A stretch of 64,000 bases of DNA from Spirochaetaceae bacterium. Lineage in GTDB: Bacteria; Spirochaetota; Leptospiria; Leptospirales; Leptonemataceae. Every line of letters starts with the position of its first letter. Positions within the stretch are counted from its first letter, which is position 1. Both the position numbers and the translations under genes were made by a program. This document shows, one piece after another, positions 1 to 8,887 of this stretch. The stretch covers positions 248,001-312,000 of the forward strand of contig PCBI01000015.1 of assembly GCA_002730875.1 (NCBI GenBank), read 5' to 3'. A model generated the notes under the pieces. The model saw nothing but the letters and a program-made list of their open reading frames with translations. It was not told where the DNA came from and did not search any database.

Positions 1-1
1 C

Positions 2-889
2 GGATTCCTTTTTGTAGCCATTTTCGGTTTCGCCCTTCCTGTCCTTGCCGAGCAATCCGGCACCGACCCGGCGGAGAATGGCTCCGACGATTCCCGGACC
101 AAGACCGAAGAGAACTTCTTTTTCTCCGACGATGCCCCGGAACCGGATAGTCCGGTGATGGATAATGCCTTTGAGAATCCAGATGAACCCGTGCACGAAC
201 CCGGGCAATGGGAGGATCCCGAGATTCCTTCCACATTTCCGGAGCTGCAAATCCTGGATGAGCTAAGCCAGAAGAAATCCCTGGAGCGAATGAAGAAGGC
301 CCGTAGCCTGTATAAAACCGCCGGGGATCTAATGCGCGAAGCCGGCATGGAATTCGAAGAGTCAAAAAAGAAGATCGAAAAGCTTCCGGCCCAGTACGAA
401 TGGCAGCAGCAGGAGAAAGAAGCCCGGCTGGAACGGGAAAAGCGCCAGGTGTTTTCCAAATACCGCAACCAGGCCGTGAGTTATCTGATCGAATCCATGA
501 AGCAACTGGACAAGGTTGCCAATCCAGAAATCAAGAAAAGCGAGCCATTCCTGAATCTTAAAGGTGCCGCCATCCGAGAATACGTGAAGCTACAGTTTCA
601 GAACGGCAATCCCGGGATGACCATCTCCGTACTCGAAGAGTACCTGGCGCTGAAAGAAGAACATGCCAGAGAACCGGAACCCTATCGACTCCTGGCTATC
701 GCTTACCGAACTCAAGAAGCCTCCGCAAAAGAGATGGGACGGGAAGATGTGTACCGCGCCATGAAGGCCCGCAAGAATGATAACATCCTCAAGTACGCCG
801 AGCTAAAGTTCGGAAAAGACTCCTACGAATACAAGCGACTGAAGATTCAGGTAGATCGCACCACAGTGCAGCCGGTTTCCGTGCCCTGA
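2..889 (+). CDS. Exported helical repeat-like protein, 5' end cut off by the window
   Basis: The reading frame is open from base 2, so the gene starts before the window; 295 residues are visible. The first 16 visible residues (GFLFVAIFGFALPVLA, then EQSG) look like the core and cleavage site of a signal peptide. The ATG near 155 is therefore internal and not the true start. After an acidic linker the protein is charged and helical, rich in Lys, Glu and Gln around visible residues 90-160. It then has helical pairs resembling TPR/SEL repeats (EEYLALKEEH, then LLAIAYRTQEA). No catalytic motif is visible. It converges on the gsp operon. I do not recognise the family; a periplasmic scaffold or TPR-like protein is an inference. 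Confidence 0.7.
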   Translation, partial: GFLFVAIFGFALPVLAEQSGTDPAENGSDDSRTKTEENFFFSDDAPEPDSPVMDNAFENPDEPVHEPGQWEDPEIPSTFPELQILDELSQKKSLERMKKARSLYKTAGDLMREAGMEFEESKKKIEKLPAQYEWQQQEKEARLEREKRQVFSKYRNQAVSYLIESMKQLDKVANPEIKKSEPFLNLKGAAIREYVKLQFQNGNPGMTISVLEEYLALKEEHAREPEPYRLLAIAYRTQEASAKEMGREDVYRAMKARKNDNILKYAELKFGKDSYEYKRLKIQVDRTTVQPVSVP

Positions 890-951
890 TTGGCTGGTTC
901 TAATGTTTCCGGCCGCCGTCCCGGCTGCAGCCCTCGGTAACCGGATAGCAA

Positions 952-1719
952 TCAGTTTATATAGAGTCCTGGGGACGCCAGGGTTTCCAGTCGTTCTTTT
1001 CTGCTACCCACTTTGATAATCATTTCGATTTGCACCAGCCTGGGCAGGGCGGCCATCTTCTTTGTGTTCCAGCCTTCGTCATCATACCAGGTCTTGGCAT
1101 TGTAGCTGTAGCGAAAGTTCAGCGAAATCACTCCCTCGGCCATGGGATAATGGGCGCCGCCTTTGCCCGGATACTCGTCCACCTGCTGGTCTTCCCTCCG
1201 ATAGAGCACAAATCCTTCTTCGGATACATTTCTTTCCGGTGGAGCGTCCAGATAGAATGAGACTTCGCGCACTTCCGGAGTGCCGCTTTCCTCGGCCCCG
1301 GGGACCACGGAGGCAAATGTGAGTTCGTCTTTTGCGCCACTGCCGGTGGTCTGGCTCTTTCCGTAGAAAACCAGTCTTTCGATGTCTGCCATATAATACG
1401 TATTATTGATGGCAGTGCGCATGTTTTCCAGGGCGAGCATGGCCCTTTGTCGCGCTTCGGCCGGGGGAGATCCTTCCCGGGCGATTTCGGAGGCGCGAAA
1501 GAAAACGCCAAACATCACAGAAAACAATACGCCCATGATAAGGATGACCATGGCCAACTCCACCATGGTTAGACCGCGTCGTGAGGCCGCAATGGCCAGG
1601 GCACGGGTACGAGCCACGGCAGCCTCGTTCAGAGAATGCCTGCGGATTCGGCGGACCCGGCCCTTAGAGCAAAGGCGAAATCGCGCGATCGGAGAATGGT
1701 TTTGCCTGGCCGGGTTCAC
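952..1719 (-). CDS. gspJ: Type II secretion pseudopilin, GspJ-like
   Basis: Minor pseudopilin of the type II secretion pseudopilus. Residues 47-72 hold the prepilin motif RRG/LTMVELAMVILIMG, with Glu at +5 of the mature protein followed by one hydrophobic helix. The globular part contains EVSFYLDAPPERN and FRYSYNAKTWYDDEG, which suit the GspJ group, and it is the last and longest pseudopilin of the operon, as in classic G-H-I-J order. The start is a GTG overlapping the stop of gspI as GTGA, which supports it although it gives a 49-residue leader before the cleavage Gly. Assignment to J rather than another minor pseudopilin rests on order and length. Confidence 0.75.
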   Translation of the reverse strand: MNPARQNHSPIARFRLCSKGRVRRIRRHSLNEAAVARTRALAIAASRRGLTMVELAMVILIMGVLFSVMFGVFFRASEIAREGSPPAEARQRAMLALENMRTAINNTYYMADIERLVFYGKSQTTGSGAKDELTFASVVPGAEESGTPEVREVSFYLDAPPERNVSEEGFVLYRREDQQVDEYPGKGGAHYPMAEGVISLNFRYSYNAKTWYDDEGWNTKKMAALPRLVQIEMIIKVGSRKERLETLASPGLYIN

Positions 1720-2519
1720 GGCGTGCCCATCTCCGTGGGTTTTTCCGCCGAGCGCATGGTTTCCACTCGGTACATCCTGAACGAAGTCGGGCCCAGGGGA
1801 ATCTTGATATCGATTACAATACGAAATACGTTTACGTCGCCGCCAGTCTTGGACGTTTCGGTGGAACCCATTTTTTCTATAGACGCTTCCTGGTTTTGGA
1901 CGCCGGCGGGTAGTTTATCGTCGATGGGGATGCCCTGCACCTCGCCGGATGAGATGGTATCCTGAAGATTGATCTTGTCCTGGCTTACCTTGACCGTGAC
2001 TTCGTAGCCGGCATAGATTCCTGCATCCCGGGCGAACTGATGGGGCTGTGGGTTATTCCCGGTGGGCTCCAGCGCCGGAGCGCTGAGTAGTTGGCTCATC
2101 TTTGTCTGTGCCAGGCTGGCGGCAATGGCCATACGATCCGCTTCGAGCTGAGCCTGAAGGCCTCCGGCCATAAACTGCGTAACGTACAGTGTAAATACTG
2201 CAGCGATGGCCGTTGCCAGGGCCATCTCTACGAGTGTCAGGCCGGTACGCAGTTTTGTCCTGATGTTCCAGGCACCCAGCTTTCGCAAGAGCAACTGATG
2301 GCGGGAGCCCTGGCTACCCGGGACTGCTCCGGGCTCCGAAGAGGCCTCGGGGCCAGCCTCGTGCAATGCTAGCGGCGCCGAAGGGTGTTTGGGCGCATTC
2401 GTAGGGCGTTCTTTGCACGGACTGGTTCCTTGAAGTTGCCTGTCTCCGTGCGCAGATCTATGTTGAGCGGGGCTAAACCGGTTTCGATCTGTATTTCTTT
2501 TTCCGGGAAAGAATCGCAT
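1716..2519 (-). CDS. gspI: Type II secretion pseudopilin, GspI-like, with very long leader
   Basis: Minor pseudopilin. The prepilin site is RTG/LTLVEMALATAIAAV with Glu at +5, followed by ADRMAIAASLAQTKMSQLL, the helix typical of GspI (short-lived after-TM segment with an MSQLL-like end). I choose the ATG at 2519 because it overlaps the stop of gspH as TAATG; another in-frame ATG lies 27 nt upstream inside gspH. Either start leaves more than 90 residues before the cleavage Gly, rich in Ser, Pro, Gly and Arg, which is far longer than normal leaders. A downstream TTG in the stretch LLLRKLGAWN would give a short leader but has no Shine-Dalgarno sequence. Start uncertain; family assignment fair. 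Confidence 0.7.
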   Translation of the reverse strand: MRFFPGKRNTDRNRFSPAQHRSAHGDRQLQGTSPCKERPTNAPKHPSAPLALHEAGPEASSEPGAVPGSQGSRHQLLLRKLGAWNIRTKLRTGLTLVEMALATAIAAVFTLYVTQFMAGGLQAQLEADRMAIAASLAQTKMSQLLSAPALEPTGNNPQPHQFARDAGIYAGYEVTVKVSQDKINLQDTISSGEVQGIPIDDKLPAGVQNQEASIEKMGSTETSKTGGDVNVFRIVIDIKIPLGPTSFRMYRVETMRSAEKPTEMGTP

Positions 2520-3100
2520 TAGAACTGCTCCAGATCCTGGCTCCATTCCCGGTCCAGAGCAAGGGGTTGCTCCCCGGATATGACTGTGGTATGGCCGCCG
2601 TAACGGTTCAGTACCACTGTTTGCGAAGCCAGGGGAGGCTCGCCCAGATACACCGCTACCTGTTCGGCGGTGCCATCGGGCAAAAAAGTCACCGTAACTT
2701 TGCCCGTTTGCACCTTGCCGCTCAGGCCCACTGACACGCCCAGAAGCCCATTAGAGGTGGCCAGGCCGTGTTCGAACTTCTCTTTTTCTTCGGCTTTGCC
2801 GTCAATACGCTCTATCAGATAGCCCCGGTAGCGGTTTTCGTCCAGGTTGAATTCCATATAGAATGTACTGTTAGTAAAAAGCGCCGTGTTGCGTGCTCGC
2901 AGGAAATTCCCTTGTAGAGCTTCCGCTTCGCTTTCGGTGCTTCGAAGGTTGGGTATGGACGATACCATCGAAGTGAGGACGGCCAGCACCACGCCGATGA
3001 CCAGAAGGACGATGGCCATTTCAACCAGGGTCAGGCCTTTTCGGGCATTAGAGGGCTGCGAATGAATCGCGCCTTTTATGTGTCCGGTATATCCTCGCAT
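2519..3100 (-). CDS. gspH: Type II secretion pseudopilin, GspH-like
   Basis: Minor pseudopilin with a 22-residue leader ending ARKG/LTLVEMAIVLLVIGVVLAVL; Glu at +5 is present. The body (FLRARNTALFTNSTFYMEFNL, then TVTFLPDGTAEQ) fits the GspH/FimT fold, where the segment after the helix packs as beta strands and a FxPDG-type turn is common. The ATG at 3100 is the only reasonable start. The gene sits 145 bp downstream of gspG, separated by a hairpin (3208-3232), and overlaps gspI by one base. Product acts in the inner membrane and periplasm as part of the pseudopilus tip. Confidence 0.78.
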   Translation of the reverse strand: MRGYTGHIKGAIHSQPSNARKGLTLVEMAIVLLVIGVVLAVLTSMVSSIPNLRSTESEAEALQGNFLRARNTALFTNSTFYMEFNLDENRYRGYLIERIDGKAEEKEKFEHGLATSNGLLGVSVGLSGKVQTGKVTVTFLPDGTAEQVAVYLGEPPLASQTVVLNRYGGHTTVISGEQPLALDREWSQDLEQF

Positions 3101-3207
3101 TGCTTTAGAAACGGGCCCTCAGGGTTTTGGTCCTGCGCATGTTCGGCGCAATCCCACGACCTGCTTGTGCACAGGCCGCTGGACAGTCGCCGATGAGGGC
3201 CAAGAAG

Positions 3208-3232
3208 AAAGGCAGACCCTGGGCCTGCCTTT
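3208..3232 (-). terminator. Hairpin between gspG and gspH, possible partial terminator
   Basis: A perfect 8-bp stem (AAAGGCAG with CTGCCTTT) encloses a 9-nt loop. On the minus strand it is followed by CTTCTTGG, a short pyrimidine run and not a full U tract. It lies 14 nt after the gspG stop. It could lower expression of gspH-J relative to the major pseudopilin, or protect the 3' end of a processed gspG message. Both roles are inference. Confidence 0.5.
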
Positions 3233-3245
3233 CCATTTCGCTCCA

Positions 3246-3743
3246 TTACCGCTTAAGCCATGCCGGCCAGCTGGATTTATCGGTTACATAGAAATCGGCA
3301 TTCTCGCCTTCGCCGCCCGGTTGTCCGTCAGCGCCGTAGGTACAGATTTCGCGATACCCCTGCTGGCTCATACAGATGAAGTAGGGGTTTCCCCACATAT
3401 CCTTGACGGTCTTTTCGTCGATTCCGTCCCAGCCGTTTTCCCGGTCATTCTGCGACAGTACTTCCAGGGAATTGCCTTCCGGTACCTGACCTACCCGGTT
3501 TTCGTACTGCTTCCATTGCATTTCAAGCTGCGCCGCTTGAGCGGGAAACATGGTGATCTTTGCATTGTCCACTGCGCCTGTGTCCAGGTTCGCATACACG
3601 ATTCCGATGATCACTCCCAGAACTAAAAGTACAATGGCCAGTTCTACAAGTGTTAGACCCTTCCTGGATTTGCGCTTCTTCAGCCTTTCCATAGCTCGCT
3701 TGAGCTTGCTTTCGGATGGCTGAGCTTCCAAAACCTCTGTCAT
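3246..3743 (-). CDS. gspG: Type II secretion major pseudopilin GspG
   Basis: Main subunit of the T2SS pseudopilus, 165 residues. The leader of 29 residues is rich in Lys/Arg and ends SRKG/LTLVELAIVLLVLG, with Glu +5. The C-terminal half carries the GspG hallmarks: KDMWGNPYF (the usual D-PWG-PY element) and YGADGQPGGEGENAD, the calcium-binding loop. The start ATG has a strong AGGAG Shine-Dalgarno sequence 8 nt upstream, better than those of its neighbours, in line with high expression. It follows gspF by 32 nt and precedes the hairpin at 3208-3232. The residue after the cleavage Gly is Leu and not the usual Phe or Met. Confidence 0.93.
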   Translation of the reverse strand: MTEVLEAQPSESKLKRAMERLKKRKSRKGLTLVELAIVLLVLGVIIGIVYANLDTGAVDNAKITMFPAQAAQLEMQWKQYENRVGQVPEGNSLEVLSQNDRENGWDGIDEKTVKDMWGNPYFICMSQQGYREICTYGADGQPGGEGENADFYVTDKSSWPAWLKR

Positions 3744-3775
3744 TTTCTTTCTCCTATTCGGGGCTCTGCCCCGTT

Positions 3776-5002
3776 CTAGAATTGCATGTTCTTTTGTAGA
3801 TCGCTAATGGGCAACAGAATTGCCATCATGATCAGGGCTATGAGCCCACCCATCAGTATAATCATGATGGGTTCAAGTAAAGTGGAAAATTTCTGCACGG
3901 CGGCGTTCACGTCCTCGTCCAGGATATCGGCGATCTTGTTCACCATACCCGGGATGTTGTCGGAGGCCTCCCCGGCGCTGAGCATACCCAGAATCATCTG
4001 ATTTACGATCACCGAATCCCGGAAGGCATCGGTGATCCGGCTACCCTCCTTGATTTTGTCGATGGCCCGCTCGATTTCGGCGTTGAAAATGGAATGATTC
4101 ACCACCTTGGAGACCACCTGAAGCGATGTAATCAACGGCACCCGGTTTTCCAGCATTACCCCCAGGTTACGAGAGAATCGGGCCAGGATGGATTTCTGTA
4201 GCAGACTGCCCACAAGAGGCACCTTTAGAAGCAGTTCCTCGATCCGTCGTCGGCCCTCAGGTGTTGCGTAGTACCTCTGCAGGGCGTAGATGCCTGCGGC
4301 CAGAATACCGATCAGGATCAATATCTTCCAGGAGCTCATGATATCGGACACTGCCAGCACAAGGTTTGTAATGAGTGGCAATTCCATATCCATTTCGTCG
4401 AACAGCTGCTGAATCTGCGGAACAACAACGCCCATCAAAAAGGACATGATAGCGCCCAGAAGTACCAGCATGATGACAGGATAGAACAATGCCGCCTGGA
4501 CTTTGTTTTTCATGGTCAGGTTGGCATCTTCCAGATCCGCCAGCCGGAGCAGGGCCTTCTCGTAGGTTCCGGTTTTTTCGCCTACGCTAATCAAGTTGCC
4601 GTAGATAGATGGGAATATGGCCGGATGTTTGGAAAGCGCCGTGGACAGGGAATCCCCCTCCACTACGTCCGATTTAATCTCGATCAATGCCTTTTTCAGG
4701 AATTCGTTTTCGGTTTGATCGATGATGTTATTCATGGACCGGTCCAGCGGCAGACCGGCATCCAGAAGGGTTCCCAGCTGACGGGCAAATAGAGCCACGT
4801 CCCGGCGGGGCACTCGATAGATGATTTTTGTCAGGAAGGGAAAGAGCTCTCGTTCCCGCTTCTCTTCATCCTGGGCGATGGTACGAACATACAGGCCCTT
4901 GGCACGGAGCATTTTTCGGGCCAGCACCGCATTGCCTGCATCCAGGATGCCTTTTTCTTCTTTGCCTTTTCGGTTAAGGGCTGTGTATCGATAGATGGGC
5001 AT
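3776..5002 (-). CDS. gspF: Type II secretion inner-membrane platform protein GspF
   Basis: Polytopic platform protein that couples the GspE ATPase to pseudopilus growth. The 408 residues match the family length. The N-terminus [19 protein letters not shown] and the two repeated GspF domains (about 70-195 and 275-395) are typical, including FARQLGTLLDAGLPL, PSIYGNLISVGEKTG and FSRNLGVMLENRVPL. Three membrane segments are visible: near 170, near 220 and at the C-terminal end (IMIILMGGLIALIMMAIL). Start ATG overlaps the stop of gspE by one base (TAATG), so the two are translationally coupled. Confidence 0.95.
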   Translation of the reverse strand: MPIYRYTALNRKGKEEKGILDAGNAVLARKMLRAKGLYVRTIAQDEEKRERELFPFLTKIIYRVPRRDVALFARQLGTLLDAGLPLDRSMNNIIDQTENEFLKKALIEIKSDVVEGDSLSTALSKHPAIFPSIYGNLISVGEKTGTYEKALLRLADLEDANLTMKNKVQAALFYPVIMLVLLGAIMSFLMGVVVPQIQQLFDEMDMELPLITNLVLAVSDIMSSWKILILIGILAAGIYALQRYYATPEGRRRIEELLLKVPLVGSLLQKSILARFSRNLGVMLENRVPLITSLQVVSKVVNHSIFNAEIERAIDKIKEGSRITDAFRDSVIVNQMILGMLSAGEASDNIPGMVNKIADILDEDVNAAVQKFSTLLEPIMIILMGGLIALIMMAILLPISDLQKNMQF

Positions 5003-6675
5003 TAGCTAACACGTAACACTTCTTCCGGTGTCGTAAGTCCGTCTATCACCTTTCGGCGTCCGTATTCCAGCAGAGTAATCATGCCCTGCCCGTCCGCCAC
5101 TTCGCGGATTTGTTCCGAGTCCTTGCCCTGTAGAATCGCCCTTTGAACCTGGGTGTCTACTTCCATGAATTCATAAAGACCGTTTCGTCCCTGATAGCCG
5201 GTGCCCACGCACTGATCGCAGCCTTCGCCTTTGTAGAGCACTCCCTTCTTGAGCTGATTGGGCGTAATGCCCAGATCCTTAAGCTCCCCGGCGGGCGGTT
5301 TGTAAGTGCTTTTGCAGTGGGGACAAATCACCCGCACCAGCCGCTGCGCGATGACAGCGCGAACGGTGGAGGTAATTAGATAGGGCTCAATGCCCATGTC
5401 AATCAGTCGAGTTACGGCCGATGGAGCGTCGTTTGTGTGAAGCGTGGAAAGCACCAGGTGACCGGTAAGGGCCGCCTGAATGGCTATACGGGCGGTGTCC
5501 TGGTCTCGAATCTCGCCCACCATAATGATGTCCGGGTCCTGACGAAGCATGGTTCGCAGACAATGGGCAAAGGTAAGCCCGATCTTATCCTGCACCTGGG
5601 TTTGCGAAACGCCGGAGATCTCGTACTCCACGGGATCTTCGGCGGTCATGATGTTGCGCTCCGACTGATTGAGCTCGCTCAAGACAGCATAGAGCGTAGT
5701 CGACTTACCCGAACCGGTGGGTCCGGTGACCAGAATGATTCCGTTGGGCTCGGCGATTACCCGGCGAATGTTGGATTCCACATCCTGATAGAAGCCCAGG
5801 GTTTCCAGGCTGAATCGTACGTCCGTCTTGTTCAAAAGACGCATTACGACGCGTTCACCGTAACGCGTAGGAATGGTCGAAACGCGAATATCCACTTCCT
5901 TTCCGGAAAGCTTGATCTTGATTCGGCCATCCTGCGGAAGTCGGTTTTCGGCGATGTTCATGTTCGCCATAATCTTGATTCGAGACACCACTCCTGCATG
6001 AATCATTCGTGGCGGGCTCAGTCTGGGATGCAAAATACCGTCTATGCGATACCGGATCTCCAGGGTCTTTTCGTAGGGCTCAATGTGTATGTCCGATGCC
6101 CTTTCCTGCACTCCCTGGGAAAGGATGGCATTCACCATGCGAATGATGGGGGCCTCGTTGGCCATATCCATGGTGTCTTCGGAAAGACTGTCCAGGTCCG
6201 CATACTCGTCGCCATCCAGGCCTTCCATTACCTCTTCGGCGGTGGCGCTGGCCTGTTGGAAGTTCGCATGGATGATGCGCATGATCTCCGTATCCGAAGA
6301 CATTACGAAGTTCACTTTGTAGCCCTTCAAATGCTGGCGGATATCGTCCATGGGATGGATTTCTGCCGGATTGGCCACAGCCACGGTAACGACTTTTCCT
6401 TTCTTGGATATGGGAATGACCCGGTTTCTTTCGATTAATGTCCGGGGTACCTTTTCGAAGGCCGGGTCTGGATTGTAGCTTAGCTTGGGTTCGTATTTGT
6501 AGCCGTACTGGTTGGCCAGGGCCTTGAGTACGTCTGCCTCTTCGGCCAGGCCCTTTTTCTGTATGATCTGCCCCAATCGGAGGGGTGATTTTTCTTTGAT
6601 CTTGAGTACTTCTTCCAGTTCTTCCCGGTTGATGACTCCTTCTTCCAGCAGTATTTCGCCAAAAGGCTTTCTCAT
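5002..6675 (-). CDS. gspE: Type II secretion assembly ATPase GspE
   Basis: Hexameric ATPase that drives pseudopilus assembly from the cytoplasm. Residues 1-140 form the N-terminal MshEN-like domain ([21 protein letters not shown]). The motor has Walker [10 protein letters not shown] at 318-326, an Asp box around 345-352, Walker [10 protein letters not shown] at 383-391 and a His box near 405-415. The zinc-binding tetracysteine CPHC (451-454) and CDQC (486-489) is intact. Length of 557 is normal. Because no gspL is seen here, how the N-terminal domain is tethered to the membrane is unclear. It follows gspD after 113 bp and overlaps gspF. Confidence 0.95.
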   Translation of the reverse strand: MRKPFGEILLEEGVINREELEEVLKIKEKSPLRLGQIIQKKGLAEEADVLKALANQYGYKYEPKLSYNPDPAFEKVPRTLIERNRVIPISKKGKVVTVAVANPAEIHPMDDIRQHLKGYKVNFVMSSDTEIMRIIHANFQQASATAEEVMEGLDGDEYADLDSLSEDTMDMANEAPIIRMVNAILSQGVQERASDIHIEPYEKTLEIRYRIDGILHPRLSPPRMIHAGVVSRIKIMANMNIAENRLPQDGRIKIKLSGKEVDIRVSTIPTRYGERVVMRLLNKTDVRFSLETLGFYQDVESNIRRVIAEPNGIILVTGPTGSGKSTTLYAVLSELNQSERNIMTAEDPVEYEISGVSQTQVQDKIGLTFAHCLRTMLRQDPDIIMVGEIRDQDTARIAIQAALTGHLVLSTLHTNDAPSAVTRLIDMGIEPYLITSTVRAVIAQRLVRVICPHCKSTYKPPAGELKDLGITPNQLKKGVLYKGEGCDQCVGTGYQGRNGLYEFMEVDTQVQRAILQGKDSEQIREVADGQGMITLLEYGRRKVIDGLTTPEEVLRVS

Positions 6676-6788
6676 AACTTCATTGCACTCCAGCCGTTTT
6701 CGAAAGCAACCATTTTGCTTTGTCTATTCTTCATTACCGGCCAGGATGTTACCGGAGCGAGAATGTGTCCGGACCTCGCTGTCCGGGA

Positions 6789-8822
6789 TCATCGCTCTAC
6801 GGTTGCCCTGAAAGCGGTCATTACAGAAGGCCCCCGGGAATGCCAGATCTTACGGTGATAGTCCAGGACATCATCCTGCCGATGCTCGGCGCCCGGGGCC
6901 AGACTCTGGGGCTCCGAATCCAGCTCCTCCATTCCATCCTCGTCTTCGGGATTCGGGCCGTAGGTATCTGAGTCCGGGCCAGTGGCGGGGGCGGATTCAG
7001 AATCCTCCTCCGAAGAAGAATTGTCCCTCGACGGCTTTGGCTTGCTCAGCTCTTCGAAGTTGGGCCTTTTGTAGGGCTTCACCGGATGCTCTTCTACGTT
7101 GTCGTCCAGCACCTCTTCTCGGCCGCCCGGAGGATTCTGCTGTGGCCAGAGATTCAGGTCTTTAACGCGTTCTCGACTTTCCCGGATCTGGTTTTCCCGT
7201 TTGTAGTTTGTGATCCGGTCCGCAGCGTCCCGGTCGTCCAGGATATGCGGGGTAATGAATACCATCAGGTTTGTGCGCTGATTGGTCATGGTGGTTCGGC
7301 GAAACAGGAAGCCCAGCAGCGGTATGTCGCCCAGCAATGGAATCTTCTTGATGGCCTGCAATCGTTCGTTGGAAACCAGACCGCCGATTACAATCGTCTG
7401 CTGATTGTCTACTGTGATGTAGGTCTTAACGTTTCGTTTGTTAAACGTGGGGTTACTGATGGAGGAAACGCCGCCCTCAATGTTGGTAACTTCGGCAAAC
7501 ACATCCAGGGAAATGTTGCCCTCCGTATTTATGTGCGGAGTGAATTTGAGTTTAATACCGGCGGGTCGGTACTCGAAGGAGTTCACCGTGGCCTCAGCGG
7601 AACCGCCTCCGGACGTTCTTTCCTGGGTTCGCACCGGTACATCCTGACCGACGTTAATTTCCGCTTCCTGGTTATCCAGAGTCAGAACCTGCGGAGCGGA
7701 TAATACGTTAAAGTTCTGGTTGTCGATGTTTGCGTTGAAAATACCCAGCAATTCGCCGCCTCGTTCCAGAAACCCCAGGGAGAAGCCCGAAAGAGTGTTA
7801 TTCCCGGTGATTCGACCGGTTTCCGGATCTACCAGGTTTCCTTCTACTGCGTAGCCGGAGTTGAACTGAGTGTGAGCGGAATTAACGCCCTGGTAGCGCC
7901 AGTCGATACCGAAGTCGTTGGTGTTGCTGCCGCGCACTTCTACAATCAAGACTTCCAGGAGGATTTGCTGCCGTGGCTGATCCAGCTGATCTATGATGTT
8001 TTTGATTTCTTCCCATTCGGTGGAATTGGCCGTTACGATGATGGAGTTGGACTCCTTATGCGCCACCGCCTTAATCTTTCCCCCCGGCGTGGTGGCGGCC
8101 GGTTTGCCCTCTTCGCCTTCTTTGGGAGCGGCCGCTGGATTATCCAGTCGTACGAGAACTTGCGCCAGGCTTTCCGCCTGCAGGTTCTTAACCTGATAGA
8201 TGTGTACGCCTTCGTTGCCCTGGGAACCATCCTTGTCCAGTCCTTCGGGCATGATGGATTTGGTGATGTCCATCAGTCGCTTGATGACCGGAGCGTAACC
8301 GGTAACAATCACCGCGTTGCCGGAACGATAGGTTTCTACCTGGGCGCCTTCGCCGGCCAGGCTTTTGAGCAACTGTGCGTATTCCTGCAGATTCACCCTT
8401 GGCGGCACTTTGAAGACCTTGCTCAGGGTTTCAGTGGCGTTGGAGTCAATGTCTCCTTCCGTGGCCGGCGACACATTCTGCGCCTTCTTGGCCGGAATGA
8501 CCTTGATGATGTTTCCTTCTTCTACGATTGCATAACCACGAACTTCCAGAACGCTACGGAGGAAGTCCATGGCGCGGGAGATAGGAATGGGCTTATAATA
8601 GATGATATTGATCTTACCCTTTACGGAGTCATCCACCAGGATGTTCTTTCTGGTCACCCGGGCCATATTCTCCAGAAAGTCTTTAATCTCCATATCCCGG
8701 AAATTGGGAATGAAGGTTCCACGGGGGGCCTGCTGGGGCGGTCTTTCCGCCAGGATGGGGCCTGTGACCAGGAAAAAGCCCAGTAGCAGAGCAATACTCT
8801 TTTTATATACCGATCGCCGCAT
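6789..8822 (-). CDS. gspD: Type II secretion outer-membrane secretin GspD with acidic tail
   Basis: Forms the outer-membrane channel. A signal peptide is clear (KKSIALLLGFFLVTGPILAERPP). An N0 domain follows (IPNFRDMEIKDFLENMARVT), then N1 (PPRVNLQEYAQLLKSLAG) and an N2/N3 region (YQVKNLQAESLAQVLVRL) interrupted by a Gly/Lys/Ala loop. The secretin core shows VGQDVPVRT, TYITVDNQQTIVIGGL and PLLGDIPLLGFLFRR. After the core lies a tail of about 130 residues that is highly acidic and Ser/Pro rich (NSSSEEDSESAPATGPDSD), longer than the usual S-domain. No pilotin is evident, but the lipoprotein at 10948 is a candidate. Length 677 residues. Confidence 0.95.
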   Translation of the reverse strand: MRRSVYKKSIALLLGFFLVTGPILAERPPQQAPRGTFIPNFRDMEIKDFLENMARVTRKNILVDDSVKGKINIIYYKPIPISRAMDFLRSVLEVRGYAIVEEGNIIKVIPAKKAQNVSPATEGDIDSNATETLSKVFKVPPRVNLQEYAQLLKSLAGEGAQVETYRSGNAVIVTGYAPVIKRLMDITKSIMPEGLDKDGSQGNEGVHIYQVKNLQAESLAQVLVRLDNPAAAPKEGEEGKPAATTPGGKIKAVAHKESNSIIVTANSTEWEEIKNIIDQLDQPRQQILLEVLIVEVRGSNTNDFGIDWRYQGVNSAHTQFNSGYAVEGNLVDPETGRITGNNTLSGFSLGFLERGGELLGIFNANIDNQNFNVLSAPQVLTLDNQEAEINVGQDVPVRTQERTSGGGSAEATVNSFEYRPAGIKLKFTPHINTEGNISLDVFAEVTNIEGGVSSISNPTFNKRNVKTYITVDNQQTIVIGGLVSNERLQAIKKIPLLGDIPLLGFLFRRTTMTNQRTNLMVFITPHILDDRDAADRITNYKRENQIRESRERVKDLNLWPQQNPPGGREEVLDDNVEEHPVKPYKRPNFEELSKPKPSRDNSSSEEDSESAPATGPDSDTYGPNPEDEDGMEELDSEPQSLAPGAEHRQDDVLDYHRKIWHSRGPSVMTAFRATVER

Positions 8823-8887
8823 TTGATTGTCCGATGACTTTTTCTAACTATCGGAAACGGACACAGCAATTCTGAAACGGTGAAGGA

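Noticed and set aside
4880..4910. TGGCAC-like element resembling a sigma-54 promoter
   Set aside because: It lies inside gspF and lacks a proper TTGC element at the right spacing.
5437..6438. Long open frame on the plus strand opposite gspE (333 codons)
   Set aside because: Fully antisense to a strongly conserved ATPase gene; the translation has no family motifs and follows the codon-position bias of gspE.
7872..8786. Long plus-strand frame opposite gspD (304 codons)
   Set aside because: Antisense shadow of the secretin gene; no recognisable domain.
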